This document shows, in pieces, positions 1-8,431 of a DNA stretch of 64,000 bases (positions within the stretch are counted from its first letter, which is position 1; every line of letters starts with the position of its first letter). The notes beneath the pieces are model-generated. The model saw nothing but the letters and a program-made list of their open reading frames with translations. It made no database searches and was not told where the DNA came from. The translations under genes were made by a program, and so were the position numbers. Source of the stretch: an uncultured Pelagibacteraceae bacterium (GTDB lineage Bacteria; Pseudomonadota; Alphaproteobacteria; Pelagibacterales; Pelagibacteraceae). The stretch covers positions 1-64,000 of the forward strand of contig CACNXC010000005.1 of the NCBI GenBank assembly GCA_902624315.1, given 5' to 3'.

Positions 1-1
1 A

Positions 2-100
2 GAAATTATCTCAAATTTTAATTCAAATAGTAAAAAATTCTTTAATAAAGTAACTTTTAAAAATTTTGTTAATGATCTTTTAGTAGCTTATTTTGGATAA
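2..100 (+). CDS. C-terminal end of an unidentified protein (partial)
   Basis: An open frame enters from the left edge and ends at a TAA at 98-100, giving 32 residues ending LLVAYFG. Its last 13 bases overlap the end of the convergent fumarase gene, an arrangement common in this compact sequence. There is too little protein to recognise a family. The call rests only on the open frame and the lysine/asparagine-rich composition typical of the neighbours, so it could be chance. Confidence 0.35.
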   Translation, partial: EIISNFNSNSKKFFNKVTFKNFVNDLLVAYFG

Positions 101-1476
101 ATCATTTTTTTTGGATTCACTATTCTATCAAAATCTTTTTCATTAATTAATTTTGTTTTTAAAGCTTCCTCCTTAAGGGTTGTGCCTTTTTTATGTGCTG
201 TCTTAGCTATTTTGGCAGAATTATCGTATCCAATATGAGGGGCCAATGCAGTTACTAGCATTAATGAGTTGTCTAAAAATTTTTTAATTTTTACTTTATC
301 TGCTTTAATTCCTTTGACGCAATATAAAGCAAAATTTTTAGTACTATCTGCAAGAAGATCAATAGATTGTAAAATGTTGTGAGCAATTAAAGGTTTAAAA
401 ACATTAAGTTCAAAATGTCCATGAGAACCAGCCATTGTTATTCCATTATGATTACCAATTACTTTAACACAAACCATTGTCACTGCTTCTGATTGTGTTG
501 GGTTTACTTTTCCTGGCATAATTGATGAACCTGGTTCATTTGCAGGTAAAATTATTTCACCATATCCAGCTCTGGGCCCCGATCCTAAAAATCTAATATC
601 GTTTGCAATTTTCATTAAACTAACAGCAGTTGTATTTAAGGTTCCAGAAAAATTTACTATTTCATCATGAGCTGCTAGTGCAGCAAATTTATTCTTGGTT
701 GGTTTAAAAGGTAGTTTAGTTATTTTTTTTATTTCATTTATTACTTTTTTATCAAAACCTTTTTTACTATTGATACCTGTGCCAACTGCAGTTCCACCTT
801 GGGCTAGATAATAAATTTCATTTAAAGCATTTTTAATTCTTACAATACAATCCTCTAATTGAGATTGGTATCCTGAAAACTCTTGTCCTAATGATAATGG
901 AGTTGCATCCTGAAGATGAGTTCTTCCAACTTTTACAATATTTTTAAATTGGGAAACTTTTTTTTTCAATTCTCTATTTAAAAGCTCAAGAGATGGTAGC
1001 AACTTATTTTTAGTTTCCATAGCTATAGCTATATGCATTGCTGTAGGAAATACATCATTAGTAGATTGAGATTTATTTACATGATCATTTGGATGAACTG
1101 GTTTTTTTGTACCTTTTCTTCCACCTAAAATTTCGATTGCTCTATTCGCAATTACTTCATTTACATTCATATTAGTCTGGGTACCAGAGCCAGTTTGCCA
1201 AACTTTTAGTGGAAAGTGTTCGTCTAATTTACCACTGATTACTTCATTAGATGCTTTTACAATCGCATTAGAAATTTTTGGGACTATCTGTTTTTCTTTT
1301 CTATGAACAATAGCAGCAGCTTTTTTAATTATTGCGATAGATTTTATTAAAACTGGTCTAACTAAAAACTCACCAATATCAAAATATTTTTTTGATCTTT
1401 GAGTAGAAGCTCCCCAATATTTATCATTAGGAACATTAATTGTTCCAATACTATCGAATTCTTTTCTTAATTTCAT
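88..1476 (-). CDS. fumC: Fumarate hydratase, class II
   Basis: Catalyses the reversible hydration of fumarate to L-malate in the TCA cycle, in the cytoplasm; the class II enzyme is an iron-free homotetramer. The 462-residue length is normal. The superfamily signature [11 protein letters not shown] is at residues 316-326 and carries the mobile-loop serine. [10 protein letters not shown] at 184-193 supplies the substrate-binding histidine, and [14 protein letters not shown] near 95-108 is also typical. The start ATG is followed by the expected [12 protein letters not shown] opening. It stands alone, divergent from the next gene across a 66-base gap. Class II enzymes are oxygen-stable, which suits surface seawater. 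Confidence 0.97.
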   Translation of the reverse strand: MKLRKEFDSIGTINVPNDKYWGASTQRSKKYFDIGEFLVRPVLIKSIAIIKKAAAIVHRKEKQIVPKISNAIVKASNEVISGKLDEHFPLKVWQTGSGTQTNMNVNEVIANRAIEILGGRKGTKKPVHPNDHVNKSQSTNDVFPTAMHIAIAMETKNKLLPSLELLNRELKKKVSQFKNIVKVGRTHLQDATPLSLGQEFSGYQSQLEDCIVRIKNALNEIYYLAQGGTAVGTGINSKKGFDKKVINEIKKITKLPFKPTKNKFAALAAHDEIVNFSGTLNTTAVSLMKIANDIRFLGSGPRAGYGEIILPANEPGSSIMPGKVNPTQSEAVTMVCVKVIGNHNGITMAGSHGHFELNVFKPLIAHNILQSIDLLADSTKNFALYCVKGIKADKVKIKKFLDNSLMLVTALAPHIGYDNSAKIAKTAHKKGTTLKEEALKTKLINEKDFDRIVNPKKMIYPK

Positions 1477-1542
1477 TGATTAATAGGCAAATATTAAATT
1501 ACTATAAATATACATTAATTTTATAAAACTTACAGGAGCATT

Positions 1543-1914
1543 ATGTCAAATTTTAGTAAGGTTGGAACTTTTATGAAAACCTTTGGTCAAGAGGTTAAAA
1601 ATAAACCTTCATTTAGCACAGATAAAATCAATAAACTGCGATTAGATCTTATAAAAGAAGAATTGAGTGAGTTAACAGATGCAATGAATAATAAGGATTT
1701 ATTAGAGGTTGCTGATGCTTTAACAGATATCTTGTATGTTACTTATGGGGCAGGACATGCTTTTGGAATTGATTTAGATAAGTGTTTTGATGAAGTTCAA
1801 AATTCTAACATGAGCAAGTTAGACGAGAATGGAAAACCAATTTATAATGAACACGGCAAAGTAATGAAAGGTCCAAATTACTTTAAACCAGATCTTTCAA
1901 AATTTGTTAATTAA
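1543..1914 (+). CDS. MazG/HisE-like nucleoside triphosphate pyrophosphohydrolase
   Basis: A 123-residue all-alpha protein with the metal-binding pattern of the MazG-like NTP pyrophosphatase superfamily. KEELSEL near residues 38-44 and EVADALTDILYV near 55-66 supply the acidic residues that bind Mg2+. Relatives are annotated as phosphoribosyl-ATP pyrophosphohydrolase-like, but this is not the histidine-pathway HisE proper. The C-terminal half (DENGKPIYNEHGKVMKGPNY) is typical of the DR2231/phage-like subgroup, which hydrolyses dNTPs such as dUTP. A housekeeping role in nucleotide-pool cleaning is inferred. A possible SD (caggag) lies 6 bases upstream. It overlaps the convergent nadC by 4 bases. 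Confidence 0.75.
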   Translation: MSNFSKVGTFMKTFGQEVKNKPSFSTDKINKLRLDLIKEELSELTDAMNNKDLLEVADALTDILYVTYGAGHAFGIDLDKCFDEVQNSNMSKLDENGKPIYNEHGKVMKGPNYFKPDLSKFVN

Positions 1915-2744
1915 ATTTCTAATTTAAAATCAATTGCTGGTGCACTATGGGTTATGCCACCAACAGAAATTCTATTTACACCAGTTTTTGCAACCGATTT
2001 AACTTTTTTTAAATCTATATTTCCTGAAGCTTCAGTTTGATAATATTTTTTTGCAAGCTTAACTCCTAATTTTAAATTTTTAACACTCATATTATCAAAT
2101 AAAACACGATCAAATTTTAATCCGATTATTTTCTTCAGCTGTTTAATTGTATCTACTTCCACAGTTATTTTTTTTCGTTTTTTATTTTTGATTGCCAAAC
2201 TTACTAATTCCCTTATGTTTGAATTTGCAATATGATTGTCTTTTATCAAAAATTCATCACTTAAGTTAAATCTATGATTAGTTCCTCCACCTAATTTTAC
2301 TGCATATTTTTGTATAACTCTTAAATTAGGAATAGTTTTCCTAGTGCAACAAATTTTACATTTTTTTCCTGCCAATTTTACAAATTGATCAGTTTTTGTA
2401 GCAATACCTGAAATATGAGATAAAAAATTTAGTGCAACTCTTTCTGCAATCAAAATATTTTTTTTATTTCCTTTAATAATTGCGATTATTGAATTTCTTT
2501 TTACAAAAGACCCATCTTTAGTTTTTGTAATGAATTTAATTTTTTTATCTATAAGTACAAAAGCATATTTTACAAATAGTAGCCCGCCAATCACAGCATC
2601 CTGATTAGATACTAATTTTGCCTCAATTATTTTATTATTTTTAATTAAACTAGAAGTAATATCACCTGAAGGATATAAATCTTCATTGAGTGCAAGTTTA
2701 ACGTTACTTTTTATAAAATTTTCACTAAGTTTAATTTGAGACAC
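1911..2744 (-). CDS. nadC: Nicotinate-nucleotide pyrophosphorylase (carboxylating)
   Basis: Quinolinate phosphoribosyltransferase converts quinolinate and PRPP to nicotinate mononucleotide, CO2 and PPi in de novo NAD synthesis. The 277-residue length is normal. Family landmarks are the N-terminal NEDLYPSGDITS, ERVALNFLSHISGIAT, the TRKTIPNLR substrate-binding stretch, KLGGGTNHRFNLSDE, and a C-terminal barrel with VEVDT and FDNMS motifs. It sits 6 bases downstream of nadA on the same strand, so the two are almost certainly cotranscribed. The gene for the upstream step (nadB or aspartate dehydrogenase) is not adjacent. Confidence 0.96.
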   Translation of the reverse strand: MSQIKLSENFIKSNVKLALNEDLYPSGDITSSLIKNNKIIEAKLVSNQDAVIGGLLFVKYAFVLIDKKIKFITKTKDGSFVKRNSIIAIIKGNKKNILIAERVALNFLSHISGIATKTDQFVKLAGKKCKICCTRKTIPNLRVIQKYAVKLGGGTNHRFNLSDEFLIKDNHIANSNIRELVSLAIKNKKRKKITVEVDTIKQLKKIIGLKFDRVLFDNMSVKNLKLGVKLAKKYYQTEASGNIDLKKVKSVAKTGVNRISVGGITHSAPAIDFKLEI

Positions 2745-2750
2745 AAAAAG

Positions 2751-3740
2751 TTATCTGCCGATAGAAACCATTTTTTCAACTGACATTCTTGCTTTATCGA
2801 TTGTTTCTTGATCCATAATAATTTCACCAGTTTCATTCTCTAAACAATCTAAAATTTTTGGCAATGTTATTTTCTTCATGTGCGGACACATGTTACATGG
2901 CCTGATAAATTCTACATTTGGATTTTCGACTTGAATGTTATCGCTCATTGAACATTCAGTTACCATCATAACTTTTTTTGGTTGATTATCTTTAACATAG
3001 TTTATCATTCCTGAGGTTGATCCTGCAAAATCACTTGCCTTTATTACATCTGGTGGACACTCAGGGTGAGCTATGATTTTAATCCCTGGGTTGCTCTTTC
3101 TAATATTTTGAATTTCTTTTTCGTTAAATTGGTCATGAACAATACAAATTCCTTTCCAAGAAATAATCTTAACATCTGTTTGAGAAGCAACATATTTTGC
3201 AAGATAATCATCTGGTAAAAAAATTACTTTTTTAACCCCTAAAGATTTTACAATCTTAATAGCATTTGCAGATGTACAACATACATCTGTTTCTGCTTTT
3301 ACATCTGCAGAAGTGTTGACATAAGAAACTACAGGCACACCAGGATATTTTTCTTTTAATAATCTGACATCTTTTCCGGTAATTGAAGATGAAAGAGAAC
3401 AACCTGCTTTCATATCTGGTAGTAAAACTTTTTTATTTGGGCTCATTAACTTTGCAGTTTCAGCCATGAAATGTACACCAGCCATAACAATTATATCTGC
3501 TGAAGTTTTTGAAGCTTCCACAGCAAGAGCGAGAGAGTCTGCTGAAAAATCTGCGATACCATGATAAATTTCTGGGGTTTGATAATTGTGAGCTAAAATT
3601 ACTGCATTTTTTTCTTTTTTAAGTTTATTTATTTTATGAATAAAGGGAGCATGCACTGACCATTCAATTTCAGGCATAACCTTGGAGATCTTTTTATAAA
3701 TAGGATCAGTTGCTTGTTTTACTTCCTGATTAAATTCCAT
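2751..3740 (-). CDS. nadA: Quinolinate synthase A
   Basis: Condenses iminoaspartate with dihydroxyacetone phosphate to form quinolinate, using a [4Fe-4S] cluster. The 329-residue length fits the standard bacterial form. Landmarks are the ILAHNYQTPEIY opening of the first domain, MAETAKLMSPNKKVLLPD, the cluster cysteines in KAGCSLSSS and in the C-terminal RPCNMCPHM, and AHPECPPDV in between. It is the first gene of the nadA-nadC pair. The oxygen-labile cluster makes it a natural point of sensitivity to photo-oxidative stress, although nothing in the sequence shows special regulation. Confidence 0.97.
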   Translation of the reverse strand: MEFNQEVKQATDPIYKKISKVMPEIEWSVHAPFIHKINKLKKEKNAVILAHNYQTPEIYHGIADFSADSLALAVEASKTSADIIVMAGVHFMAETAKLMSPNKKVLLPDMKAGCSLSSSITGKDVRLLKEKYPGVPVVSYVNTSADVKAETDVCCTSANAIKIVKSLGVKKVIFLPDDYLAKYVASQTDVKIISWKGICIVHDQFNEKEIQNIRKSNPGIKIIAHPECPPDVIKASDFAGSTSGMINYVKDNQPKKVMMVTECSMSDNIQVENPNVEFIRPCNMCPHMKKITLPKILDCLENETGEIIMDQETIDKARMSVEKMVSIGR

Positions 3741-3797
3741 AATAAAAATTTATCAATTTGAAACCTACTTGTCATTGATTTAATGTGGGTCAAATTT

Positions 3798-3883
3798 GCG
3801 GCTATGCTGAAATTGGTAGACAGGCACGGTTGAGGGCCGTGTGGACCTAGTCCATGAGAGTTCGAGTCTCTCTAGCCGCACCA
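3798..3883 (+). tRNA. tRNA-Leu (anticodon GAG)
   Basis: A cloverleaf can be drawn by hand. The acceptor stem GCGGCTA pairs with TAGCCGC. The anticodon stem CACGG/CCGTG encloses the loop TTGAGGG with anticodon GAG, which reads CUC and CUU leucine codons. A long variable arm typical of type II tRNAs follows, then the TTCGAGTCT T-arm. The 3' CCA is encoded in the DNA (3881-3883). It lies alone in a gap of about 290 bases between nadA and a DUF1330 gene. Confidence 0.97.
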
Positions 3884-3913
3884 AAATGAATTTTTTACGG
3901 GGACTTTTTAATC

Positions 3914-3957
3914 AAAAATTTCAAATTTTTAAGCTAAGTGTGCTCAGATTGTGCTCA
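3914..3957. repeat. Small inverted repeat and twin GTGCTCA direct repeats beside tRNA-Leu
   Basis: Just downstream of the tRNA is an AT-only near-palindrome, AAAAATTTCAAATTTTT (about 3914-3930), which could end the tRNA transcript. It is followed by two copies of GTGCTCA at 3940-3946 and 3951-3957, spaced exactly 11 bases apart. No integrase gene is present in the window. Short direct repeats beside a tRNA 3' end could be remains of phage integrase sites, but this is only a suggestion. Confidence 0.35.
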
Positions 3958-4031
3958 TTATTTTTTTCAATTTAAAACAATTTAGACTCTTGGTTCAGGA
4001 TTTGTTACATTAGAACATAAAGGAGAAAATT

Positions 4032-4319
4032 ATGAGCAAAGGATATTTGATAGCACATCTTAAAGAACACGATAAAGAAGGTATGGAAAAGTTTAAACAA
4101 ATGTCCGGACCAACTATTGGAGAGCACGGTGGCAAAGTTCTTGTTCGTGAACCCAGTCCTGACATAAGAGAAGGTGAAAATTTAGGTACTGTTGTATTAA
4201 TTGAATTTGAAAGCATTGATGCTGCTCGTAAATTCTATGAGTCAGATAAATATCAAGCGGCTAAAGCGGTTAGAGAATTAGCGGCCAAAGCTCATCTAGT
4301 TTTAGTTGAGGGGAATTAA
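4032..4319 (+). CDS. DUF1330 domain protein
   Basis: A 95-residue cytoplasmic protein of the DUF1330 family, a small ferredoxin-like alpha/beta barrel fold. The pattern YLIAHLKEHD, then IGEHGGKVLVREPSP, IEFESIDAARKFYESDKYQ and a C-terminal LVLVEG strand is the family layout. Its biochemical role is unknown; related folds act in small oxygenases and dimeric barrels. The start is well set by aaaggag 6 bases upstream of the ATG. It appears to be a single-gene unit following the tRNA. Confidence 0.85.
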   Translation: MSKGYLIAHLKEHDKEGMEKFKQMSGPTIGEHGGKVLVREPSPDIREGENLGTVVLIEFESIDAARKFYESDKYQAAKAVRELAAKAHLVLVEGN

Positions 4320-4379
4320 AACTCAGCTAATTAAAAAAGGGATTGATTATCAAATTGGTTTTAATCCTAATTGTATTAA

Positions 4380-5795
4380 ATGAAAAAAATTATATTAGTC
4401 ATTTTATTTAGTTATTTATTTCCACATGCGCTATTAGCCGATCAGCTTGAACGAAAAATACGTGATTTTTCCAAATGGCTTAACTTAAATGGTTATGATC
4501 AGTATTTAGATAAAACAGGTGATCCTCTTGATATGGTGTTGGACAGATCGCTTTGTACATCTGAGTCATATTGGGATGATTGTGTTGGAGCTGATGGAAA
4601 ATTAATACCAACCAAAGATCGTAAATACACTTTAATTTATCCTAGTAATTTAAAACTAAAATTAAATAAAAAAAAAAATAATCTTGGATTTAAATCAAAC
4701 CCAAATAGAGACACACTTATTTATTATTTATGGAGATACGCATTTAGAAAGACGGATAATTATGAGATTAAACCCTCTAAAAAGCCATATGAATTTGAAT
4801 TCAATTTAATTGATGATCAATTTGTAAAAAAACAAATGAAAACAAAAGGTATATTAAGTTATTTATACTTTCAAGAAGGACAAATTTTAATTGATGAAAT
4901 TTCTCCCAAAGAACAATTTGGTGAATTTATAAATGATGAAACAAAATTTTATTCAATGTCAATGGGGAAGTCTATAACTTCTTATATTTTAGGTCATGCT
5001 ATTTGCGGTGGATATATTGACGGAGTTGACGCTAGAATTAATGATTGGCCTCCAATTGAAAATACTCTCTATCACAATCAAAAGTTAATTGATTTTTTGA
5101 ACATGAGTACAGGAGACCAAAAATATATAGATGAATATTTAAAAAATGATGGAACTTTTTTGGGAGATCCATATTATTTTTATGAAGATAACAGTATTAA
5201 CACAACTACCCGCCGTTTTTTAAAAGGCTCAGTAAAATCAAAAAGTAAATATTATTATAATGGATTTATGACACAAATTATAACTAATTACACAAAGTAT
5301 AAAACAGGTGATGATTATAAAAAACTTTTGAATGAAATTTTTGTGGATAAGGTAAAAATTAAATATAGTATTTTTCCTACATTTTCTAATTCCGATGAAC
5401 CAGAAGAGAATGGAAACTTGCACCCAAATTTACGTATTAGCAGATATGATTGGTTAAGAATTGCAAAAGCTATTATGGATGATTATCAGAATGACACCTG
5501 TGTTGGTAAATATTTAAAAGAAATTCACAAAAGAAGGGTGCCTAAAAAAAGTACTAAACACATGGATGAACCACATTTTAATCGAACAAAATCTTACGGT
5601 GGTCAATTCCATATGGATTATCCAGGTTTAAAAGACAAAGTTATTTTTGGAATGGGAGGTTATGGAGGACGAGCAATTTTAATTGATATGGAAAATTCAA
5701 GAATAGTTGTTCTTAATTCACTTCACTATAATTATGATAGGTTTAAATATAATCATAAAAAACTTTTAATAGATCCAATTAAAAACGGTAAATAA
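4380..5795 (+). CDS. Secreted beta-lactamase-fold serine hydrolase
   Basis: A 471-residue protein beginning with a signal peptide (about residues 1-20, ending HALLA). The family's nucleophile motif SxxK appears as SMGK at 194-197. A YxN-like element (YYYNGF) lies in the middle, and a glycine-rich GMGGYGGRA near the C-terminus takes the place of the KTG motif. This matches the class C beta-lactamase / 6-aminohexanoate-dimer hydrolase superfamily, whose members cleave amides, esters or peptides. The substrate is unknown, and a periplasmic peptidase or esterase role is as likely as antibiotic resistance. It has no operon partner, since the next gene is convergent. Confidence 0.7.
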   Translation: MKKIILVILFSYLFPHALLADQLERKIRDFSKWLNLNGYDQYLDKTGDPLDMVLDRSLCTSESYWDDCVGADGKLIPTKDRKYTLIYPSNLKLKLNKKKNNLGFKSNPNRDTLIYYLWRYAFRKTDNYEIKPSKKPYEFEFNLIDDQFVKKQMKTKGILSYLYFQEGQILIDEISPKEQFGEFINDETKFYSMSMGKSITSYILGHAICGGYIDGVDARINDWPPIENTLYHNQKLIDFLNMSTGDQKYIDEYLKNDGTFLGDPYYFYEDNSINTTTRRFLKGSVKSKSKYYYNGFMTQIITNYTKYKTGDDYKKLLNEIFVDKVKIKYSIFPTFSNSDEPEENGNLHPNLRISRYDWLRIAKAIMDDYQNDTCVGKYLKEIHKRRVPKKSTKHMDEPHFNRTKSYGGQFHMDYPGLKDKVIFGMGGYGGRAILIDMENSRIVVLNSLHYNYDRFKYNHKKLLIDPIKNGK

Positions 5796-5861
5796 AATAA
5801 AAAAAATTTTCTTATTCATCTTGTTCAATGATGAATATTAGCATAAACACTCCATAACAAA

Positions 5862-6755
5862 CTAAGAGGGTATTTCAAGCCATTCTGGGATTAATACCTT
5901 TATTGATCCATTTTTACATTTAAAAATTTTATTTTTATCGAAGTTTTTGTCTAAGAATTTAATTAAAGCAAAGGGATAATCATCATTAATCAGAACTTTT
6001 CCAATTTCGGTATCATTAGCAAAAATTGCATCATTCTCACTCAATTTTCCATCAATAATCTCTATTGGGAATAGTCTTTTTGAAAGTTTATTTTTTAATT
6101 TAATTCTTGCAGTATTTTCTTGACCTACATAGCAACCTTTTTTGAAGTCGATTCCATTCAATTCTTCATAATTACACTCAATACCAAATAATCTATTTTT
6201 TAATTTATTTAAATTTTTAGGTACAATTCCCAGCTTATAACTTTTGATATGATAATTATTTATTTTAGAGTCCTTTAAATCGAGTTTCTTCAAAGATAAA
6301 TATAGCTTCTCTAAATTGATGATAAGTCTAGCACCTAAGAGTTTATTCCTTGGATCTAAAAATATTGGGTCTTCTCTATATTTAAAAGTGAATCCCAACA
6401 TATCTTTTGAACCTTCAATTGATAAATATTTTTCATATCCGAAACAAGCAACCACAAATTCGTTACTTAAATTAAGAATTTCTACTTTTGATCTTATTTT
6501 ATAAAGATTTAGTTGTTTAAAAATTTCCTCATATTGTGATTTTTCACAATCAATAAAAAAACCTGACTTATGTTTAACAACCATAAATTCAAAGAGAAAT
6601 TTACCTTGAGGGGTAAATAATGATGCAAAACAACTTGAATTATCTGTGACCTTATTAATATCGTTGCTGATAAGATTTTGTAAAAAATCTTTCGCATCAG
6701 TGCCATTTATATAAAGTATGGCTCTATCATCTAATATATAAACATCATTATTCAT
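5862..6755 (-). CDS. ygfZ: Folate-binding Fe-S maturation protein YgfZ/CAF17-like
   Basis: A 297-residue GcvT-related protein. The diagnostic signature KGCYVGQENTAR (near residue 205) carries the conserved cysteine of the YgfZ/IBA57/CAF17 family. The N-terminus YINGTDAKDFLQNLISNDI is also typical. Members use tetrahydrofolate to help assemble or repair iron-sulfur clusters, notably in MiaB-type radical SAM enzymes. It is divergent from pyrC across 43 bases. It is not a glycine-cleavage T protein: it is shorter and has the CAF17 signature. The true gcvT lies at 45113. Confidence 0.88.
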   Translation of the reverse strand: MNNDVYILDDRAILYINGTDAKDFLQNLISNDINKVTDNSSCFASLFTPQGKFLFEFMVVKHKSGFFIDCEKSQYEEIFKQLNLYKIRSKVEILNLSNEFVVACFGYEKYLSIEGSKDMLGFTFKYREDPIFLDPRNKLLGARLIINLEKLYLSLKKLDLKDSKINNYHIKSYKLGIVPKNLNKLKNRLFGIECNYEELNGIDFKKGCYVGQENTARIKLKNKLSKRLFPIEIIDGKLSENDAIFANDTEIGKVLINDDYPFALIKFLDKNFDKNKIFKCKNGSIKVLIPEWLEIPS

Positions 6756-6798
6756 ATTTGATTAGTATTTGATTTTAATATAATTACTTTTTGCACAA

Positions 6799-8106
6799 AT
6801 GTTAGATCTAATAATCAAAAATGGAAAATGCTATATTGATGGTGATCTCAAAGAAGTAAGTGTAGGTGTTAAGGGTGGTAAAATTGATAAGATTGGTGAA
6901 ATCTCATCTGATGCTAAAGAGACTATTAATGCTAAAGATTTGTTAGTTTTACCAGGATGTATAGATACCCAAACTCATTTTAGAGAACCTGGCTCAACAG
7001 ATACAGAAGATCTTCATTCTGGAAGTAGAGCTGCAGTTGCGGGAGGTATTACTGCAGTATTTGAAATGCCAAATACTAACCCACCTACATCAAACATAAA
7101 AGAATTTCAAAGAAAATTAGATCTTGCAAAAAATAGAATGTATTGCAATTACGCTTTCTATTTTGGTGCAACAGCCGAGAACGTTAATCAGTTAGCAGAG
7201 CTAAAAGATTTGGAAGGATGTTGTGGTATTAAATTATTTGTAGGTTCATCAACTGGTAATCTTTTAGTAGCTCTTGAAGAGGACATCGATAAAGTCTTTC
7301 AACACTGTTCTAAAATAGTTGCAGTGCATTCAGAAGATGAGGAAATTTTGAATAGGAATAAAAAATTAATTAAAAATGGTGATGTGCATTCACACCCTGT
7401 TTGGCGGAGTGAGGAGTGTGCCATTTCTTCAACTAGAAGGATTGTTAGAATTGCTAAAAAGTATAATAAGAAAGCTCATATTCTTCATATTACTACTAAG
7501 CAAGAGATAGATTTTTTATCTCAACACAAAGGTAATATTACTTTCGAAATTACACCACAGCATTTAACGATCTATGCTCCAGATTGTTATGACAAACTTG
7601 GAACCTTTGCACAAATGAATCCGCCCATTAGAGATAAATCTCATTATGATCGATTATGGTATGCAGTTAAAAATAATATCAATGACACAATTGGCTCAGA
7701 CCACGCCCCACATTTAAAAGCAAACAAAGATAAAGAATATCCCAACTCACCCTCTGGTATGCCAGGTGTTCAAACATTAATGCCAGTGATGTTAAACCAT
7801 GTGAATGATGGAAAATTATCACTTAATCAATTAATGAATTTAGTTTGTGAAAATCCTATTAAAATTTTTGGCATTCAGAATAAAGGATTTATTAAAGAGG
7901 GTTATGATGCTGATTTCACGATTGTTGATATGAATAAAAAGATTGTGATTAAAAATGAGAATATTGAAAGTAAATGTGGTTGGTCACCTTTTAATAATGT
8001 TGAGTTTAAAGGAACACCTGTAGCTACTATTATTGCTGGAAAAACAAAAATGAAAGATGGAAAAATTATAGGAAATCCAGAAGGAACCCCATTAGAGTTT
8101 AATTAA
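6799..8106 (+). CDS. pyrC: Dihydroorotase (class I type)
   Basis: Interconverts carbamoyl-aspartate and dihydroorotate in pyrimidine synthesis. The 435-residue amidohydrolase has the metal-site motif DTQTHFREPG near residues 54-63, MPNTNPPT, GIKLFVGSSTG, later metal histidines (AVHSEDE, HILHITT) and GSDHAPH near the C-terminus. SGMPGVQT is typical of the dihydroorotase/allantoinase/hydantoinase group. Dihydroorotase is preferred because this form is common in alphaproteobacteria and no hydantoin or allantoin pathway genes are nearby. The end overlaps the convergent SMR gene by 8 bases. Confidence 0.88.
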   Translation: MLDLIIKNGKCYIDGDLKEVSVGVKGGKIDKIGEISSDAKETINAKDLLVLPGCIDTQTHFREPGSTDTEDLHSGSRAAVAGGITAVFEMPNTNPPTSNIKEFQRKLDLAKNRMYCNYAFYFGATAENVNQLAELKDLEGCCGIKLFVGSSTGNLLVALEEDIDKVFQHCSKIVAVHSEDEEILNRNKKLIKNGDVHSHPVWRSEECAISSTRRIVRIAKKYNKKAHILHITTKQEIDFLSQHKGNITFEITPQHLTIYAPDCYDKLGTFAQMNPPIRDKSHYDRLWYAVKNNINDTIGSDHAPHLKANKDKEYPNSPSGMPGVQTLMPVMLNHVNDGKLSLNQLMNLVCENPIKIFGIQNKGFIKEGYDADFTIVDMNKKIVIKNENIESKCGWSPFNNVEFKGTPVATIIAGKTKMKDGKIIGNPEGTPLEFN

Positions 8107-8431
8107 GTTTTATTGTAAAACTATTTACTAACACTACGCCGATTACAATTAAAAATAATCCTAGTATTGCTTGCCAAGCTAAAGTTTGTTTAAAAAAGAT
8201 GTAACCTAATATTGCAATGGTAAATATGCCAAGACCACTCCATGTAGCATAAACAATTGCTATTGGAAGCTTGTTCACCACAAAAGTTAGTAGATAAAAA
8301 GCAGTTAAATAGAATATAGCAAGAAAACTTGTAGGGACAAGTTTGGTGAAGTTTTGTGAAACCGGTAGTAACATAGTTCCTGCTACCTCACAAAAAATTG
8401 CACCTATTAGAAATAAATATGTTTTAAGCAC
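8099..8431 (-). CDS. SMR-family small multidrug/quaternary-compound transporter
   Basis: A 110-residue protein with four predicted membrane helices, matching the small multidrug resistance (EmrE/SugE) family. The conserved membrane glutamate lies in helix 1 (IFCEVAGTMLLP), and AIVYATWSGLGIF gives the family's YxxWxGxG element. SMR proteins work as dimers and exchange cations, guanidinium or quaternary ammonium compounds for protons. It overlaps prpE by 8 bases upstream (same strand) and pyrC downstream. The substrate cannot be told from sequence alone. Guanidinium exporters of this family are a possibility, given the guanidino enzymes near 61-63 kb. Confidence 0.88.
   Translation of the reverse strand: MLKTYLFLIGAIFCEVAGTMLLPVSQNFTKLVPTSFLAIFYLTAFYLLTFVVNKLPIAIVYATWSGLGIFTIAILGYIFFKQTLAWQAILGLFLIVIGVVLVNSFTIKLN

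Noticed and set aside
4010-4216. Leftward frame opposite the DUF1330 gene
   Set aside because: Antisense shadow of a well-supported gene with a good ribosome site; low-complexity translation.
5862-6755. A second gcvT
   Set aside because: The KGCYVGQE signature and length identify the YgfZ/CAF17 branch instead.
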